This document shows positions 38,115-47,167 of a DNA stretch of 64,000 nucleotides, piece by piece. Made by a program: the position numbers and the translations under genes. Source of the stretch: Roseimaritima sediminicola (GTDB lineage Bacteria > Planctomycetota > Planctomycetia > Pirellulales > Pirellulaceae); contig NZ_WIAD01000022.1 of NCBI RefSeq assembly GCF_009618275.1, forward strand, positions 26,217 through 90,216, given 5' to 3'. The notes below the pieces were generated by a model. It saw only the letters and a program-made list of their open reading frames with translations, made no database searches and had not been told where the DNA came from. Each line of letters begins with the position of its first letter. Within the stretch, counting starts at the first letter, position 1.

Positions 38115-38474
38115 TTAAAACGAATCGGTCTGCCGCCGCAGCCGCTGGGAATAGGCCAGAGGCGGTTCGGAGGCATAGTTGGGGATCACGGCGATCATCA
38201 ACAAAAACAGTCCCACGGCGATATGGTTCTGATGCCAGGGAGGCGGTGGGGATTCGGCAAAGCGTCCGTAAAGGACCAGGCCTGTGGCGATCAGCAGCGT
38301 GAGGATATGGGCGTGACGGGTGGGCCGCCAGTAGGACAACCCGGCCAATACCGAAATGGCCAGTGCCGTCAGGGAGTCGAACCAAACCGTGTGGTCCTGA
38401 TGCTGCACGCCGAAGATGTAGGGGCTGAGCGCCAGCCACACCGCGGTCATAACTTCAATCACGCGTCCCCACAT
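38115..38474 (-). CDS. SPW-repeat membrane protein
   Basis: 119 residues with four membrane helices. The N-terminal WGRVIEVMTAVWLALSPYIFG carries the SPY/SPW signature at the end of the first helix. The usual second SPW copy is absent. Its ATG overlaps the TAA of the VKOR gene by one base (TAATG), so it is translationally coupled to it. SPW proteins often accompany VKOR and SDR epimerase genes. The biochemical function is unknown. Confidence 0.75.
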   Translation of the reverse strand: MWGRVIEVMTAVWLALSPYIFGVQHQDHTVWFDSLTALAISVLAGLSYWRPTRHAHILTLLIATGLVLYGRFAESPPPPWHQNHIAVGLFLLMIAVIPNYASEPPLAYSQRLRRQTDSF

Positions 38475-39106
38475 TATTTCACCTCCCGTGCCAGCAAGGA
38501 TTCGGCCGCGGCATCGCCTTCGTCGGTGGGCGTGCCCCAAAAGGCTTTCCACAACAGTGCCGGGCTGCGGTTCTGTTTCCAGACCAACCACAGAAACGTC
38601 AGCGAGACGCGGACTTCGTCCCAGGCCCAGTAGACCAGGATCAGCGAGATCACCGCAGTGATCAGGCATAGGAAGCACCACGCGCCGACGACCATGCCCT
38701 GCAGGATGACCAGAATCACGCTGACGATCCCCAGCGGAATCACGTCGATTCCGAACAGGATGACCAGCCAGGGGCGGTACTGCCAGCGGCGTGTCGAACC
38801 GGCAAAGCCCAGGATCGCGTCGCCCAGGTAGGCCAGCGTCCCCAGAGCGGCGTCGTGGATACCGATGATTGCGAACATGCGTTTGGCCGTATCGGAGGTC
38901 ACCACTTGGCTGCTCTGATTGCCGAAGACGGGGTCCCAGACACCGTCGATAAAGCCCCACTGGTACAGAGACAGGTGGGTGGAGATGGCCGCCGCGACCA
39001 TGGCCAACACACAGATCGGAATCCGTTGGCTCCACGCCGAGGGGTTATGTGGGTAGGGAGGAACCGGGCGATGCAGTTCGTCCGGTGCGGGCACGGTGCG
39101 TGACAT
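38474..39106 (-). CDS. Vitamin K epoxide reductase (VKOR) family membrane protein
   Basis: 210 residues with about five hydrophobic segments and the membrane-embedded redox pair C-F-L-C in GMVVGAWCFLCLITAVIS. This matches bacterial VKOR homologues that reoxidise DsbA-like partners using quinone. An N-terminal cysteine pair, expected in full-length VKORs in the periplasmic loop, is not seen, so it may only be VKOR-like. Follows the epimerase by 13 bp and overlaps the SPW gene. No Trx domain is fused. Confidence 0.75.
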   Translation of the reverse strand: MSRTVPAPDELHRPVPPYPHNPSAWSQRIPICVLAMVAAAISTHLSLYQWGFIDGVWDPVFGNQSSQVVTSDTAKRMFAIIGIHDAALGTLAYLGDAILGFAGSTRRWQYRPWLVILFGIDVIPLGIVSVILVILQGMVVGAWCFLCLITAVISLILVYWAWDEVRVSLTFLWLVWKQNRSPALLWKAFWGTPTDEGDAAAESLLAREVK

Positions 39107-39119
39107 GGCAGGTTGCTGC

Positions 39120-40178
39120 TTACTTTTCGAGGCCGTTCTTGCGGTACCACTGATCAGGGTCGTCCAGCAACCGCTGGACGATTCCTGGCAGGTGGTCCAG
39201 CAGGTTGTGCTGGGGTTTCCAGCCCAGCAGTTGTGTCGCCCGCGAGATGTCGAGGGCGTAATGATCGTCGGCCATCGCCACCATGAACGGTTTGATGAAG
39301 GCTTCGCCGCCGGAGACCTTGTCGGTCACCGCCGCGCCGACTTTGGCCACCGTCGGCGGGACGTACATCGTGGCCCACTGCCTGCCATGAATCAGTTCAC
39401 CGATTTTGTCCTGCAGCGTGCCATAGGACGGCGGATCGGGTTCGCCGATCAGGATCGCGGTCTTGGGTTCGATCTCGCTGCGCCGCTGGACGGTGCGCAC
39501 GATCGCGTCGACCACATCGTCGAGATACACCGGAGACTGGCCCGCGGTGCGGTCGCCCGGAAAGAAGTGGCTTTGAAAATCCTTTTCGTAGATGCGTTTG
39601 ATCTGCTGGACCAGCGTCGGTTGTTTGCCCCAGTCGGTGTAGACGCCGGAGATGCGGAGGAAAACCGAGCGGACGTCGGGATGGCCGTCGCGGATCAGCC
39701 GTTCCGTTTCGATCTTGCTCTCGGGATACGGCCATTTGGCTTCCAACGGGTCCTCTTCGCGGATGTGCTGGCCGACCTCGCAGGGTTTGTGGATCAGCAT
39801 GGTGCTGGAAAAAATAAATTGATCGACCTGAAAATCGTCCAGCGCGTTCAGCAATCGATCGGTCCCGTTGATGGTCACCGTCTCGTACAGCGGGCTGTCC
39901 TCTCCGGAAAAATCGTAGTAGGCCGCCAGATGGACCACCGTGTCGAGGTGAGCATCGACGCGTTTGCGGACGTCGTCGATGGCCAAATGAACATTGGCGT
40001 AATCGGCCAAGTCGCACTCGATATCATGGACCTGCGGGTGCGCCTTGGGAGGTTCCGGCGGTCCCACACGGTCGAGCGCAAAAACTTCGAAACCTGCTTC
40101 GGCCAGAGCGGTACAGACCTGTTGGCCCAGCAGTCCCGAACTGCCGGTGACCATTGCGGTGGGGCGAGGCTTATCCAT
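39120..40178 (-). CDS. NAD-dependent epimerase/dehydratase (extended SDR)
   Basis: 352 residues. It opens MVTGSSGLLGQQVCTAL, the Rossmann nucleotide-binding loop, with VVHLAAYYDFSGED, FIFSSTMLIH (Ser/Thr of the catalytic set) and WPYPESKIETERL (the YxxxK-type segment with Tyr and Lys). The last third (about 240-350) supplies substrate binding. Start at ATG 40178 just before MDKPRPTAMVTG. It is first in the minus-strand operon with VKOR, SPW, PRC-barrel and baeRF3 genes. Substrate unknown; probably a nucleotide-sugar or small aldehyde. Confidence 0.85.
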   Translation of the reverse strand: MDKPRPTAMVTGSSGLLGQQVCTALAEAGFEVFALDRVGPPEPPKAHPQVHDIECDLADYANVHLAIDDVRKRVDAHLDTVVHLAAYYDFSGEDSPLYETVTINGTDRLLNALDDFQVDQFIFSSTMLIHKPCEVGQHIREEDPLEAKWPYPESKIETERLIRDGHPDVRSVFLRISGVYTDWGKQPTLVQQIKRIYEKDFQSHFFPGDRTAGQSPVYLDDVVDAIVRTVQRRSEIEPKTAILIGEPDPPSYGTLQDKIGELIHGRQWATMYVPPTVAKVGAAVTDKVSGGEAFIKPFMVAMADDHYALDISRATQLLGWKPQHNLLDHLPGIVQRLLDDPDQWYRKNGLEK

Positions 40179-40337
40179 GGAGTTAGCGACCTTGTTGGGA
40201 AGAATTAATCTGCGCAGCCAGCGGCGGCTGGGCAAACGGCGACTGATTAAACGGCGACTGGGCAACGAATCAGCGCCGTTGCCAGAGCAGTGATTGCAAT
40301 TCGCATACCAGCCACGCGAGCCTGGAATTCACCGTGT

Positions 40338-41396
40338 CTACAGGGTCCAGTACACGGCCAAACCCAGGATGTACACGACCAGCACCGCCAGGGAGTCCTG
40401 TCCCATCCCCAGGATCGTGCGGTCCCGCCGTTCGAGGATGCCCCACAGATACAAACTGGTGGTGATGATGCCCATCGCCCCGAGGAAGGCTGCCGACGGG
40501 GGCACGGCGTCGAAGATCGGTCCCTCGCGGTAGGCGATCTCCGCCGGCAAAAACAGGGCGATCTCCAGGCTGTTGGTGCCCAAGATGTTGGCCGCGGCCA
40601 TGCTGTAGGCGCCGAACCGCACAGCCGAATACGTGGTGCTGACCTCCGGCAGGCTGGTCGCCAACGCGACGAGGGTGGCGCCGATAAAACTCTGCCCGAT
40701 GCCGCTCTGCGCGGCGATCGCTTCGCCGGTCATGGCCACCACGACGCCGCCCATCAGGACGACCAACGAGGCGAGGGAGAAGTATCCGACCAGCCCGCCG
40801 GTGGAGACGTCGGAGTACGCCTGTTCATGGGCGTCTTTGAGGTCGCGCGCCGATTCCGGCGGCTCGGCGACTTCGCCCTCCGGCTCCCACCGTGGATTGC
40901 CTTCATAGCGATAGGTGATCCACAGCGAAAACAGGTAGGCCGCGGTCAGCACCAGCGGCCACAGCCCGATGCCGGCAACCGAAGCCAGTTCGCCGCTGAC
41001 CACGGCCGCCGAGGCGAAAGCCACCAGAGCGATCAGCATCACGCCGATCATCAGCAGCGAAGACCGCGGAGAAAACAGGGTCAGCGGGCGTCCGCGGAGC
41101 ACAAAGGCGTCGATAAACGCCAGCACCGCGATCTGCATCACCACCCCGCCCAGCAGGTTGGTCCCGGCCAGCTCCGCCGCCCCGCTCAGCGACGCCGTGA
41201 CGGTGGTCGCCAGTTCCGGCAGACTGGTCGCTCCGCCCAACAACAGGGCCCCCGCAAAGGCTTTGCCCAATCCCGTGCGATCGGCGAACAGGTCGACGTA
41301 CCGGCTCAGCTTCGTGCCGGCCAACCACACCGCCACCGCTCCACAGGCGAACATCAACAGGTTCAGGGGCAGCGAAAATTCCTCGAAGTTCGGCAT
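40338..41396 (-). CDS. Sodium/calcium exchanger-type antiporter (CaCA family)
   Basis: 352 residues with about ten membrane helices in two inverted halves, each carrying a CaCA alpha-repeat: GGATSLPELATTVTASLSG (about residues 53-71) and ALATSLPEVSTTYSAVRFG (about 240-260), with NLLGG and NILGTNS following. The GxTSLPE glutamates that bind the cation are both present. A hydrophilic loop (about 160-200) separates the halves. Ion preference (Ca2+, Na+, K+) is not determined. Start at ATG 41396. Confidence 0.88.
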   Translation of the reverse strand: MPNFEEFSLPLNLLMFACGAVAVWLAGTKLSRYVDLFADRTGLGKAFAGALLLGGATSLPELATTVTASLSGAAELAGTNLLGGVVMQIAVLAFIDAFVLRGRPLTLFSPRSSLLMIGVMLIALVAFASAAVVSGELASVAGIGLWPLVLTAAYLFSLWITYRYEGNPRWEPEGEVAEPPESARDLKDAHEQAYSDVSTGGLVGYFSLASLVVLMGGVVVAMTGEAIAAQSGIGQSFIGATLVALATSLPEVSTTYSAVRFGAYSMAAANILGTNSLEIALFLPAEIAYREGPIFDAVPPSAAFLGAMGIITTSLYLWGILERRDRTILGMGQDSLAVLVVYILGLAVYWTL

Positions 41397-41583
41397 CTGA
41401 CGGCAACCCCTAGCGCGACTGGTCGGAGATCCATGCTCGAAGACCAGCGAGGGGATACTGTGTGGCGCCCCTGCCGGCCCTGGCGAAACATTTTTGAATT
41501 CAATGCATTCAAAGCATCAAAAGCAATTCGCAGACGGATCGGAGCAACGTTCGTGCCATTGCTGCCAGCCGGGGAACGGCCTG

Positions 41584-42363
41584 CTAGTTCTGGAAACCGT
41601 GTTCGCTGAGGAAGCTGGTCGGGATCTCCTGACGCAGCTTGGCCACCACGGCAAAGTAGTACAGCGGCGTGCCTTCCATCGACAAGCGGTGTCGATACTT
41701 CTCCAGGTGCCAAACGTCCAGGTACTCCGAGAAAATCAGCTCGCGGATAAAGCGGGAAAAGCCGGAGACGTCGGATTGATCGAGAAAGGTTTCCTTGATG
41801 TTAAAGGCGACCCAACCGCCGGGCTGGACGAAACGCATCGCCGGCAAGAAGGCTTCCAGAGGGATGTCACCAAAGCCCAAGGCGGCGACCGACGTCAAGC
41901 AGTTGATCGACCAATCGTTGATGCCGGCGACCTGTTCGTCGCTCAAACGGGTAAAGTCGGCGACGTAGTAATCGTCGTAGACTTCGGGACGATCGCGAAA
42001 AGCCGCCTCGCGGGCTTCGGGGATCAGGTCCGCGCCGATCATCCGCGACACGCCGTAGTCCTTCAGCACTTCGCCCATCATGCCGTTGCCGGCCCCGAAA
42101 TCCAGCACTCGCAACTCGGTAAACGTCTGCTCGGCCGCATCGAGGGACTGTTTCAGGATCTGTCCCACCTTCGCCGGCGACGCGCACTTCAAGCGGTCGT
42201 AGAACACCTGTTCGTAGAGGCCGGGGCGAAGGTAGATCTGATCGTAATCATGAAACCGAAGCCGTGTCTGACCCTCGGGTTCGATCAATAGAAAGGAGGC
42301 CTCGTCCTGTTGCAGCGAAGCCGAGTCGGCTTGGGGAAATTGGATCCGGTAACGTTGACGCAT
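41584..42363 (-). CDS. Class I SAM-dependent methyltransferase
   Basis: 259 residues. Motif I is VLDFGAGNGMMGEVL (about residues 91-105), with the acidic strand-2 end MIGADLIPEAR and the YDDYYVADFTRL motif II. The C-terminal segment is specific to the family. The N-terminal 80 residues form a leader region that may bind substrate. No signal peptide. Substrate is not evident from neighbours. Start at ATG 42363. Confidence 0.8.
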   Translation of the reverse strand: MRQRYRIQFPQADSASLQQDEASFLLIEPEGQTRLRFHDYDQIYLRPGLYEQVFYDRLKCASPAKVGQILKQSLDAAEQTFTELRVLDFGAGNGMMGEVLKDYGVSRMIGADLIPEAREAAFRDRPEVYDDYYVADFTRLSDEQVAGINDWSINCLTSVAALGFGDIPLEAFLPAMRFVQPGGWVAFNIKETFLDQSDVSGFSRFIRELIFSEYLDVWHLEKYRHRLSMEGTPLYYFAVVAKLRQEIPTSFLSEHGFQN

Positions 42364-42429
42364 GAATCTGCGGGCCCTGAGTTGTGTGGCGAGAAACCAA
42401 GGCCGCGATGAGCACCGGCGGGACGCATC

Positions 42430-43716
42430 TCAAGCCGATGCCCGGCGCCGTGCCAATTGTCCGAATCCGAACGTGGCTAACAAGCCGACCAGTGAGAATA
42501 TTGCCAACACGCCGAACAGCTGTTGATGGCCGCTTCTACCCGGCGCACTATCCAGCAAATAACCCATCAACGGCCCCATGAAAACGTCGGGAGTGTAACC
42601 AATTACCGAAACGATTCCCACCGCACTGCCGGTGTAGCGCAAGGGGATGTGACCCTCCTGCATGATCGCAAAGTACAAACCTCGCAGCGCGAACACCGCG
42701 GCACTGGTCGAGAGAATGGTCAGGAAGAACCAGACCAGAGCGTGTCCGTACAGGCCGCCACTGGCCAGGACCGTCGAACCGATCCCCATCAACAGAAAAC
42801 TGATCCAGGTCGCGCGGACGGCGCCGATGCGGTCGGCCAGCAACCCCGCGGCGATCGCCGCCGGCGGACGCATCCACATCGAATAGGTCGAAGCCTGGGC
42901 CGCGGCGATTTCATCAAACCTCAGCACGTCGCGGGCGTACAGCGAGACGTCGTCCAACCCTTTGTAGGCCACGTAGGCGCAGACCACGATCAACGCCTGC
43001 AGCCACACCACGGGCATCCGGCCCGCTTCCCAGACGCCGCGGCCCAGCGGTGCTTTGGCCGCCGAACCCGCGGCGGGCAACATCTTCGGCAGGGCCACCA
43101 TCAGCAGCACCGCGGCGAGAACCGTGACGACGGTGAACAGGCCGACCACGTTGGCAAAGGCGTCGGCCCGCTGGGCCAGCGTCGACTCGGCCTCCGAGGG
43201 CAACCACCAGGCGTAGGCTTCGACCGCCAGCGAGCCGATGACCGCAGCCACCAGCCCGCGTCCGCCGTCCAGCAGCCCAAACGCACTGCCCTGCAGCGCG
43301 GGCCCGCCCAACTGGCGCGTGGCGCGGATCAGGGCAGCCCAGAAGATCAGAATCGTCGAGGCGCCCCAGTATCCGTACAGCCACAGCAGCGCGCTCGGGC
43401 CCGGGATCTGGCTCAGCACGAGGCCGCCCGCGGCGGTCGCGATCAGCGCCGTACTCATCAACCGCCGAGGTTCAAAACGATCGGCCAGCGGTCCGCCGAA
43501 AAAATAAGCCACCACGGCGACAAAGCCGTACGCCGAAAAGGCCACGCCCAGCTGGAGGTTGGTCACGCCGAACACGTCCAGCATGGTCGGCCGGAACACG
43601 CGCGGGACCACAAACGGCAGGAAAAAGATGGCCTCGCCAGCGAGGATCAAGGCGGCCAGCGGCAACCAGGAAAGGAAGCGACGGGCCCCGGCGGCAGCGG
43701 AGGATAGAAAAGACAT
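42430..43716 (-). CDS. Major facilitator superfamily transporter
   Basis: 428 residues, about twelve hydrophobic segments, with an MFS-type loop GGPLADRFEPRRLMS (about 75-90, similar to GxLaDrxGrr) and a matching ADRIGAVRATWISFLL in the second half. The protein is a probable secondary transporter in the inner membrane. Substrate unknown; neither neighbour suggests one. Start ATG at 43716. Confidence 0.83.
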   Translation of the reverse strand: MSFLSSAAAGARRFLSWLPLAALILAGEAIFFLPFVVPRVFRPTMLDVFGVTNLQLGVAFSAYGFVAVVAYFFGGPLADRFEPRRLMSTALIATAAGGLVLSQIPGPSALLWLYGYWGASTILIFWAALIRATRQLGGPALQGSAFGLLDGGRGLVAAVIGSLAVEAYAWWLPSEAESTLAQRADAFANVVGLFTVVTVLAAVLLMVALPKMLPAAGSAAKAPLGRGVWEAGRMPVVWLQALIVVCAYVAYKGLDDVSLYARDVLRFDEIAAAQASTYSMWMRPPAAIAAGLLADRIGAVRATWISFLLMGIGSTVLASGGLYGHALVWFFLTILSTSAAVFALRGLYFAIMQEGHIPLRYTGSAVGIVSVIGYTPDVFMGPLMGYLLDSAPGRSGHQQLFGVLAIFSLVGLLATFGFGQLARRRASA

Positions 43717-43779
43717 CGCCGATCATCCTAACGGGTTTTCCGCCGCGGCGGGGAGCCCGTGTCCGGATGCGGCCACGAC

Positions 43780-45498
43780 TCAGCGGTGCGCTCCGCCGCC
43801 GAGACCGGTTTGCTGGGCCAGTTGCCAGTACACGTGCCCTTCCAGGCGACGGCTGATCAATTGGTTTCGCTGTGGCGCCGGCAGCCGAGCTCGGATGACT
43901 TCGTACAGCTCGCGGAGCATCGATTCGTTGTCGCCGTAGTAGCTGTGTCCCAGCAGCGTCAGGTCGATGCCGCTGACGTCGATCGTCTCCACGCCCGGAA
44001 CGACGACGATGTTCTGACCCCCGTCGCCAGCGCGAGGATAACCGTGTACCTGTTTGGAGACCTGCAGCGCCGCATCGTCCGACGAAGCGTACAGGGTGAC
44101 CTGATCGGCGATCCGCATCAGGGCCGGCGCAAGGTCGCGACGAAAGTGGTCCGCGTCGACATCCGGCGCCGCCAGGACGACGCGGTCGAACAGCGGAGCG
44201 GATTGGCCGGGCCGGCTCAGCTGCATCTGATGCAGGGCCGAGGTCATCGCGCGATTGCCCATGCTGTGGGCCACGACGTTGATCGACTTGGCACCGCTGT
44301 GCTGGGCCAGTTCTGTCAGAAACTGTTTCAAGTGCGAGACGGTCCAGCCCACGTTGTTCTCGTCGATCGAGTAACCCAGCAGCGACCCCTGGCTGGGCCA
44401 GCTGTAGCAGACCGGGACGCCTTCGAAAGGCAGGTCGACGGCGATCTGGGCGGTTCGCCGCACCGCCGACTGGAAGTCGACGTTGTAGCCGTGGATGAAG
44501 ACCAACAGGTCTTCGGCCGGCGACTGGGCGACCGTCGCGGCCAAGCGCTGGTGGAAATCGTCGGCGTCCAGTTCGGTCGCTTCGGTCAGGACGATGTGTT
44601 TGGTTTGATCCTCGTGAACCTCGAACCGCAGCAAACTGGGCCGTTCGACCTGACCCCGGCGGTGCGAGTTCGGCACGGTCACTTGGCAGACGCCGCGGCT
44701 GAGCACGCCGCGGTTTTCGGTGTACGTCACGCCGTGCTTCTCGATGTTCGCCTGGCCGCTGAACAGCAGTGCCGCCGCCGCCGCTCCGCAGACTCCGGCC
44801 AGCGACACGGCCGCCGCGCTGGAAACCGTGCGGCTTCGCAAACCCTGAAAGGCTGCCAGAACCAACATCACAATCGCGATGCCCGCCAGCACCATGAAGA
44901 TCTGGTCCTGACCACCGATCTCATACGCCGAAAGAGACAGGGCGTCCCGCTCGCGGTCCGTTGCGTAGAACACCTGGACGGTCGCATAGCCCGCGCCGGC
45001 GTCCCGCACGGTGCCGGCCGGATAGGTCATCGGCCCACTGCGGGCCCCGGTCGGCGGGATGGGCTCGTCCGCCGCAGCGACCCTGTCCCGCGGAGCCGCC
45101 ATGGTTTGTGGGGCCGCCATGGTTTGCGGGGCCGCCATGGTTTGCGGGGCCGCTGCGTTCGGAGGGGCCATCCTGGCCTGCGGGGCCATATTCGGGGCCA
45201 TGCTCGGGGGCGCGGCCGCGGTTTGCGGGGCGACCATCGGCGGCGGTGCCGTCCCGGGGGCCGGTTGCATCGGCGGCGGTGCGATGGAAGGTGGCTGGGC
45301 AATCTCCGGACGAGGACTCGCCGCGGTGCCGTCGGCGCTGGGCGGCTGCACCGCAGGGCTTTCGGCGGCCGGTTCGGCGGCCTGTTTGGGCTTGTCACAA
45401 CCTCCGGTGCCGCCCAGCACGACCCCGCACAGGACGGCCGTGACGGTCAACGTCAACGAGTGAAAGCGAGCTGGCAAGAAGGGGCTTTTGGTTTGCAT
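43780..45498 (-). CDS. DUF900-type alpha/beta hydrolase lipoprotein
   Basis: 572 residues. Signal peptide ending GGTGGC-DKP, a plausible lipobox, so a membrane-attached lipoprotein. Residues about 60-155 are a Pro/Ala-rich segment with a repeated MAAPQT phrase (several imperfect copies around 45100-45170). A hydrophobic part (about 200-260) precedes the DUF900 esterase-like domain (about 280-540): LLVFIHGYNVDFQSAVRRTAQ with the oxyanion HGYN, and NVVAHSMGNRAMTSAL carrying the nucleophile Ser. Substrate unknown. Start at ATG 45498 gives the signal peptide. Confidence 0.78.
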   Translation of the reverse strand: MQTKSPFLPARFHSLTLTVTAVLCGVVLGGTGGCDKPKQAAEPAAESPAVQPPSADGTAASPRPEIAQPPSIAPPPMQPAPGTAPPPMVAPQTAAAPPSMAPNMAPQARMAPPNAAAPQTMAAPQTMAAPQTMAAPRDRVAAADEPIPPTGARSGPMTYPAGTVRDAGAGYATVQVFYATDRERDALSLSAYEIGGQDQIFMVLAGIAIVMLVLAAFQGLRSRTVSSAAAVSLAGVCGAAAAALLFSGQANIEKHGVTYTENRGVLSRGVCQVTVPNSHRRGQVERPSLLRFEVHEDQTKHIVLTEATELDADDFHQRLAATVAQSPAEDLLVFIHGYNVDFQSAVRRTAQIAVDLPFEGVPVCYSWPSQGSLLGYSIDENNVGWTVSHLKQFLTELAQHSGAKSINVVAHSMGNRAMTSALHQMQLSRPGQSAPLFDRVVLAAPDVDADHFRRDLAPALMRIADQVTLYASSDDAALQVSKQVHGYPRAGDGGQNIVVVPGVETIDVSGIDLTLLGHSYYGDNESMLRELYEVIRARLPAPQRNQLISRRLEGHVYWQLAQQTGLGGGAHR

Positions 45499-45622
45499 CC
45501 GCTGCGTAACTCCAGCCACGGGGCGCAAGGGGAAAGACGGCGCATCGGAGCGGCTATAGCAGACGGGACGCAGCGGTGTCCAGCCGAATTGCTCACTTTC
45601 GGCTTTCTTGAATCCGGCGGAG

Positions 45623-46051
45623 TCAGCGGATGATCAACAGGCTGCCGAACCCGCATACCAGGGCGGCCAACACCACACAGCCTACGCTGGCGATGACGTT
45701 CAGTGCACGTCGATACAGAGGGTGGCCGGACAGACGCATCGCCATGAAATGCAACACGCCGCAGATCGCCGCCGGGACGAGGGCCAGCAGCAAGGCGAAC
45801 AACGCATAGCCGAAGACGCCCAGCAGGGCCGGACCCGGGATGAACTGCGGTACGGCGATCGGCGTCGCCGGATCGGGGGGAAAGGTGATCGAGCCGGCGA
45901 TCCAGAAACCGGCGACCGCCGCGATCCAGCCCATCGACGCGGTCCGCTCCCAGTCCGCCGGCGGGCCGTCGTACCAGGGGCGTCCGCGGCGTCGGCCAGC
46001 CCGCAAACCGGGCGGCTGATAGGGATTGGTCGAGGTGCTTTCGGCGTCCAT
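45623..46051 (-). CDS. Small membrane protein with NPYQPP N-terminus
   Basis: 142 residues. It begins [15 protein letters not shown], a proline-tyrosine motif found at the N-termini of many planctomycete membrane proteins, followed by about three hydrophobic segments (39-58, 75-97 and 118-140). No catalytic motif. Divergent from the PfkB kinase gene, 111 bp apart. Function unknown. Confidence 0.7.
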   Translation of the reverse strand: MDAESTSTNPYQPPGLRAGRRRGRPWYDGPPADWERTASMGWIAAVAGFWIAGSITFPPDPATPIAVPQFIPGPALLGVFGYALFALLLALVPAAICGVLHFMAMRLSGHPLYRRALNVIASVGCVVLAALVCGFGSLLIIR

Positions 46052-46162
46052 TGCCGCATTCTACCAAACCGCCGAGGGCCGGGCGGCGATTGGCGAAGGG
46101 ACCCACCGGCCCTATACTCTGGCCTTTCTCCACTCCAAACCATCTTTGGCTGCAGAACAATT

Positions 46163-47167
46163 ATGCTTGACGTATTGGGCATCGGAAACGCACTGGTCGA
46201 CATTCAAACCCAGGTCAGCGAAGCCTTGCTGGCCGAGTTCGGTTTCGACAAAGGCATCATGACGCTGGTCGACGATTCCCGCCAGCAGCAGGTCCTGGGC
46301 CGTTTGACCGATCATACGCTGTATCGCTGTGCGGGCGGATCGGCGGCCAATACGATCGTGGCGATCGCCGAATTCGGCGGCCGGGCCGCCTACATCGGCA
46401 AGGTCAGCAGCGATGAGGTGGGCGAATTTTTCTTGCAGGACATGCGCGAAAATGGCGTCAAGATCGACGTCGATCAATCCAGCGACGGGCCCACCGGCAC
46501 GTGCGCCGTATTGATCACCGACGACGCCCAGCGAACGATGCTGACCAATCTGGGCGTGTCGGCCACCTTGGGGGTGGCGGACGTGAACGAAGAAGACATC
46601 CGTCAGGCCCAGTACCTGTACGTCGAAGGGTACCTGTTGACCGGCGACACGGCCAAAGCCGCCGCGCTGCGAGCGATCGAAGTCGCCAAGGCCCATGGGG
46701 TCAAAGTCGCGCTGACCGCTTCGGACCCGTTTCTGGTCAACATGCTTCGCGACGAACTGCTGGCCCTGATCGAAGGGCCGGTCGACCTGCTGTTCTGCAA
46801 CGAAGAAGAAGCCAAGAGTTTGACCGGCGAGTCCGATCCCGAAGCCTGTGCGTGGCGGTTACACGAGCACGCCGAGAACGTCGCCATGACGCTGGGCCCG
46901 GCCGGTTCGATCGTCATGCATCAGAACGAAGTGATTCGCATCCCCGGCGTTCCCTGTCAGGCGATCGATACGACCGGCGCCGGCGATATGTACGCGGGCG
47001 CTTTCCTGTACGCGATCACCAATGGGATGGATTGGCAGCAGGCCGGCACGCTGGCCTCGCACGCCGCCTCGCGGATCGTTTCGCAGATGGGCGCCCGCTT
47101 GGACCAGAAATTCACGCCCCACGAAGTCGAAGAACTGGTCAGTAGTTCCAACGCAGGCCGAAGTTAA
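46163..47167 (+). CDS. PfkB-family sugar/nucleoside kinase (adenosine kinase-like)
   Basis: 334 residues. N-terminal [17 protein letters not shown], the PfkB signature 1 [20 protein letters not shown], then [17 protein letters not shown] (signature 2 with the catalytic Asp) and a GGSAAN substrate-binding site. The order matches adenosine or ribose kinases. Start ATG at 46163; the longer upstream frame is not homologous. Stop overlaps the convergent BBP7 gene by 29 bp. Substrate not determined. Confidence 0.87.
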   Translation: MLDVLGIGNALVDIQTQVSEALLAEFGFDKGIMTLVDDSRQQQVLGRLTDHTLYRCAGGSAANTIVAIAEFGGRAAYIGKVSSDEVGEFFLQDMRENGVKIDVDQSSDGPTGTCAVLITDDAQRTMLTNLGVSATLGVADVNEEDIRQAQYLYVEGYLLTGDTAKAAALRAIEVAKAHGVKVALTASDPFLVNMLRDELLALIEGPVDLLFCNEEEAKSLTGESDPEACAWRLHEHAENVAMTLGPAGSIVMHQNEVIRIPGVPCQAIDTTGAGDMYAGAFLYAITNGMDWQQAGTLASHAASRIVSQMGARLDQKFTPHEVEELVSSSNAGRS

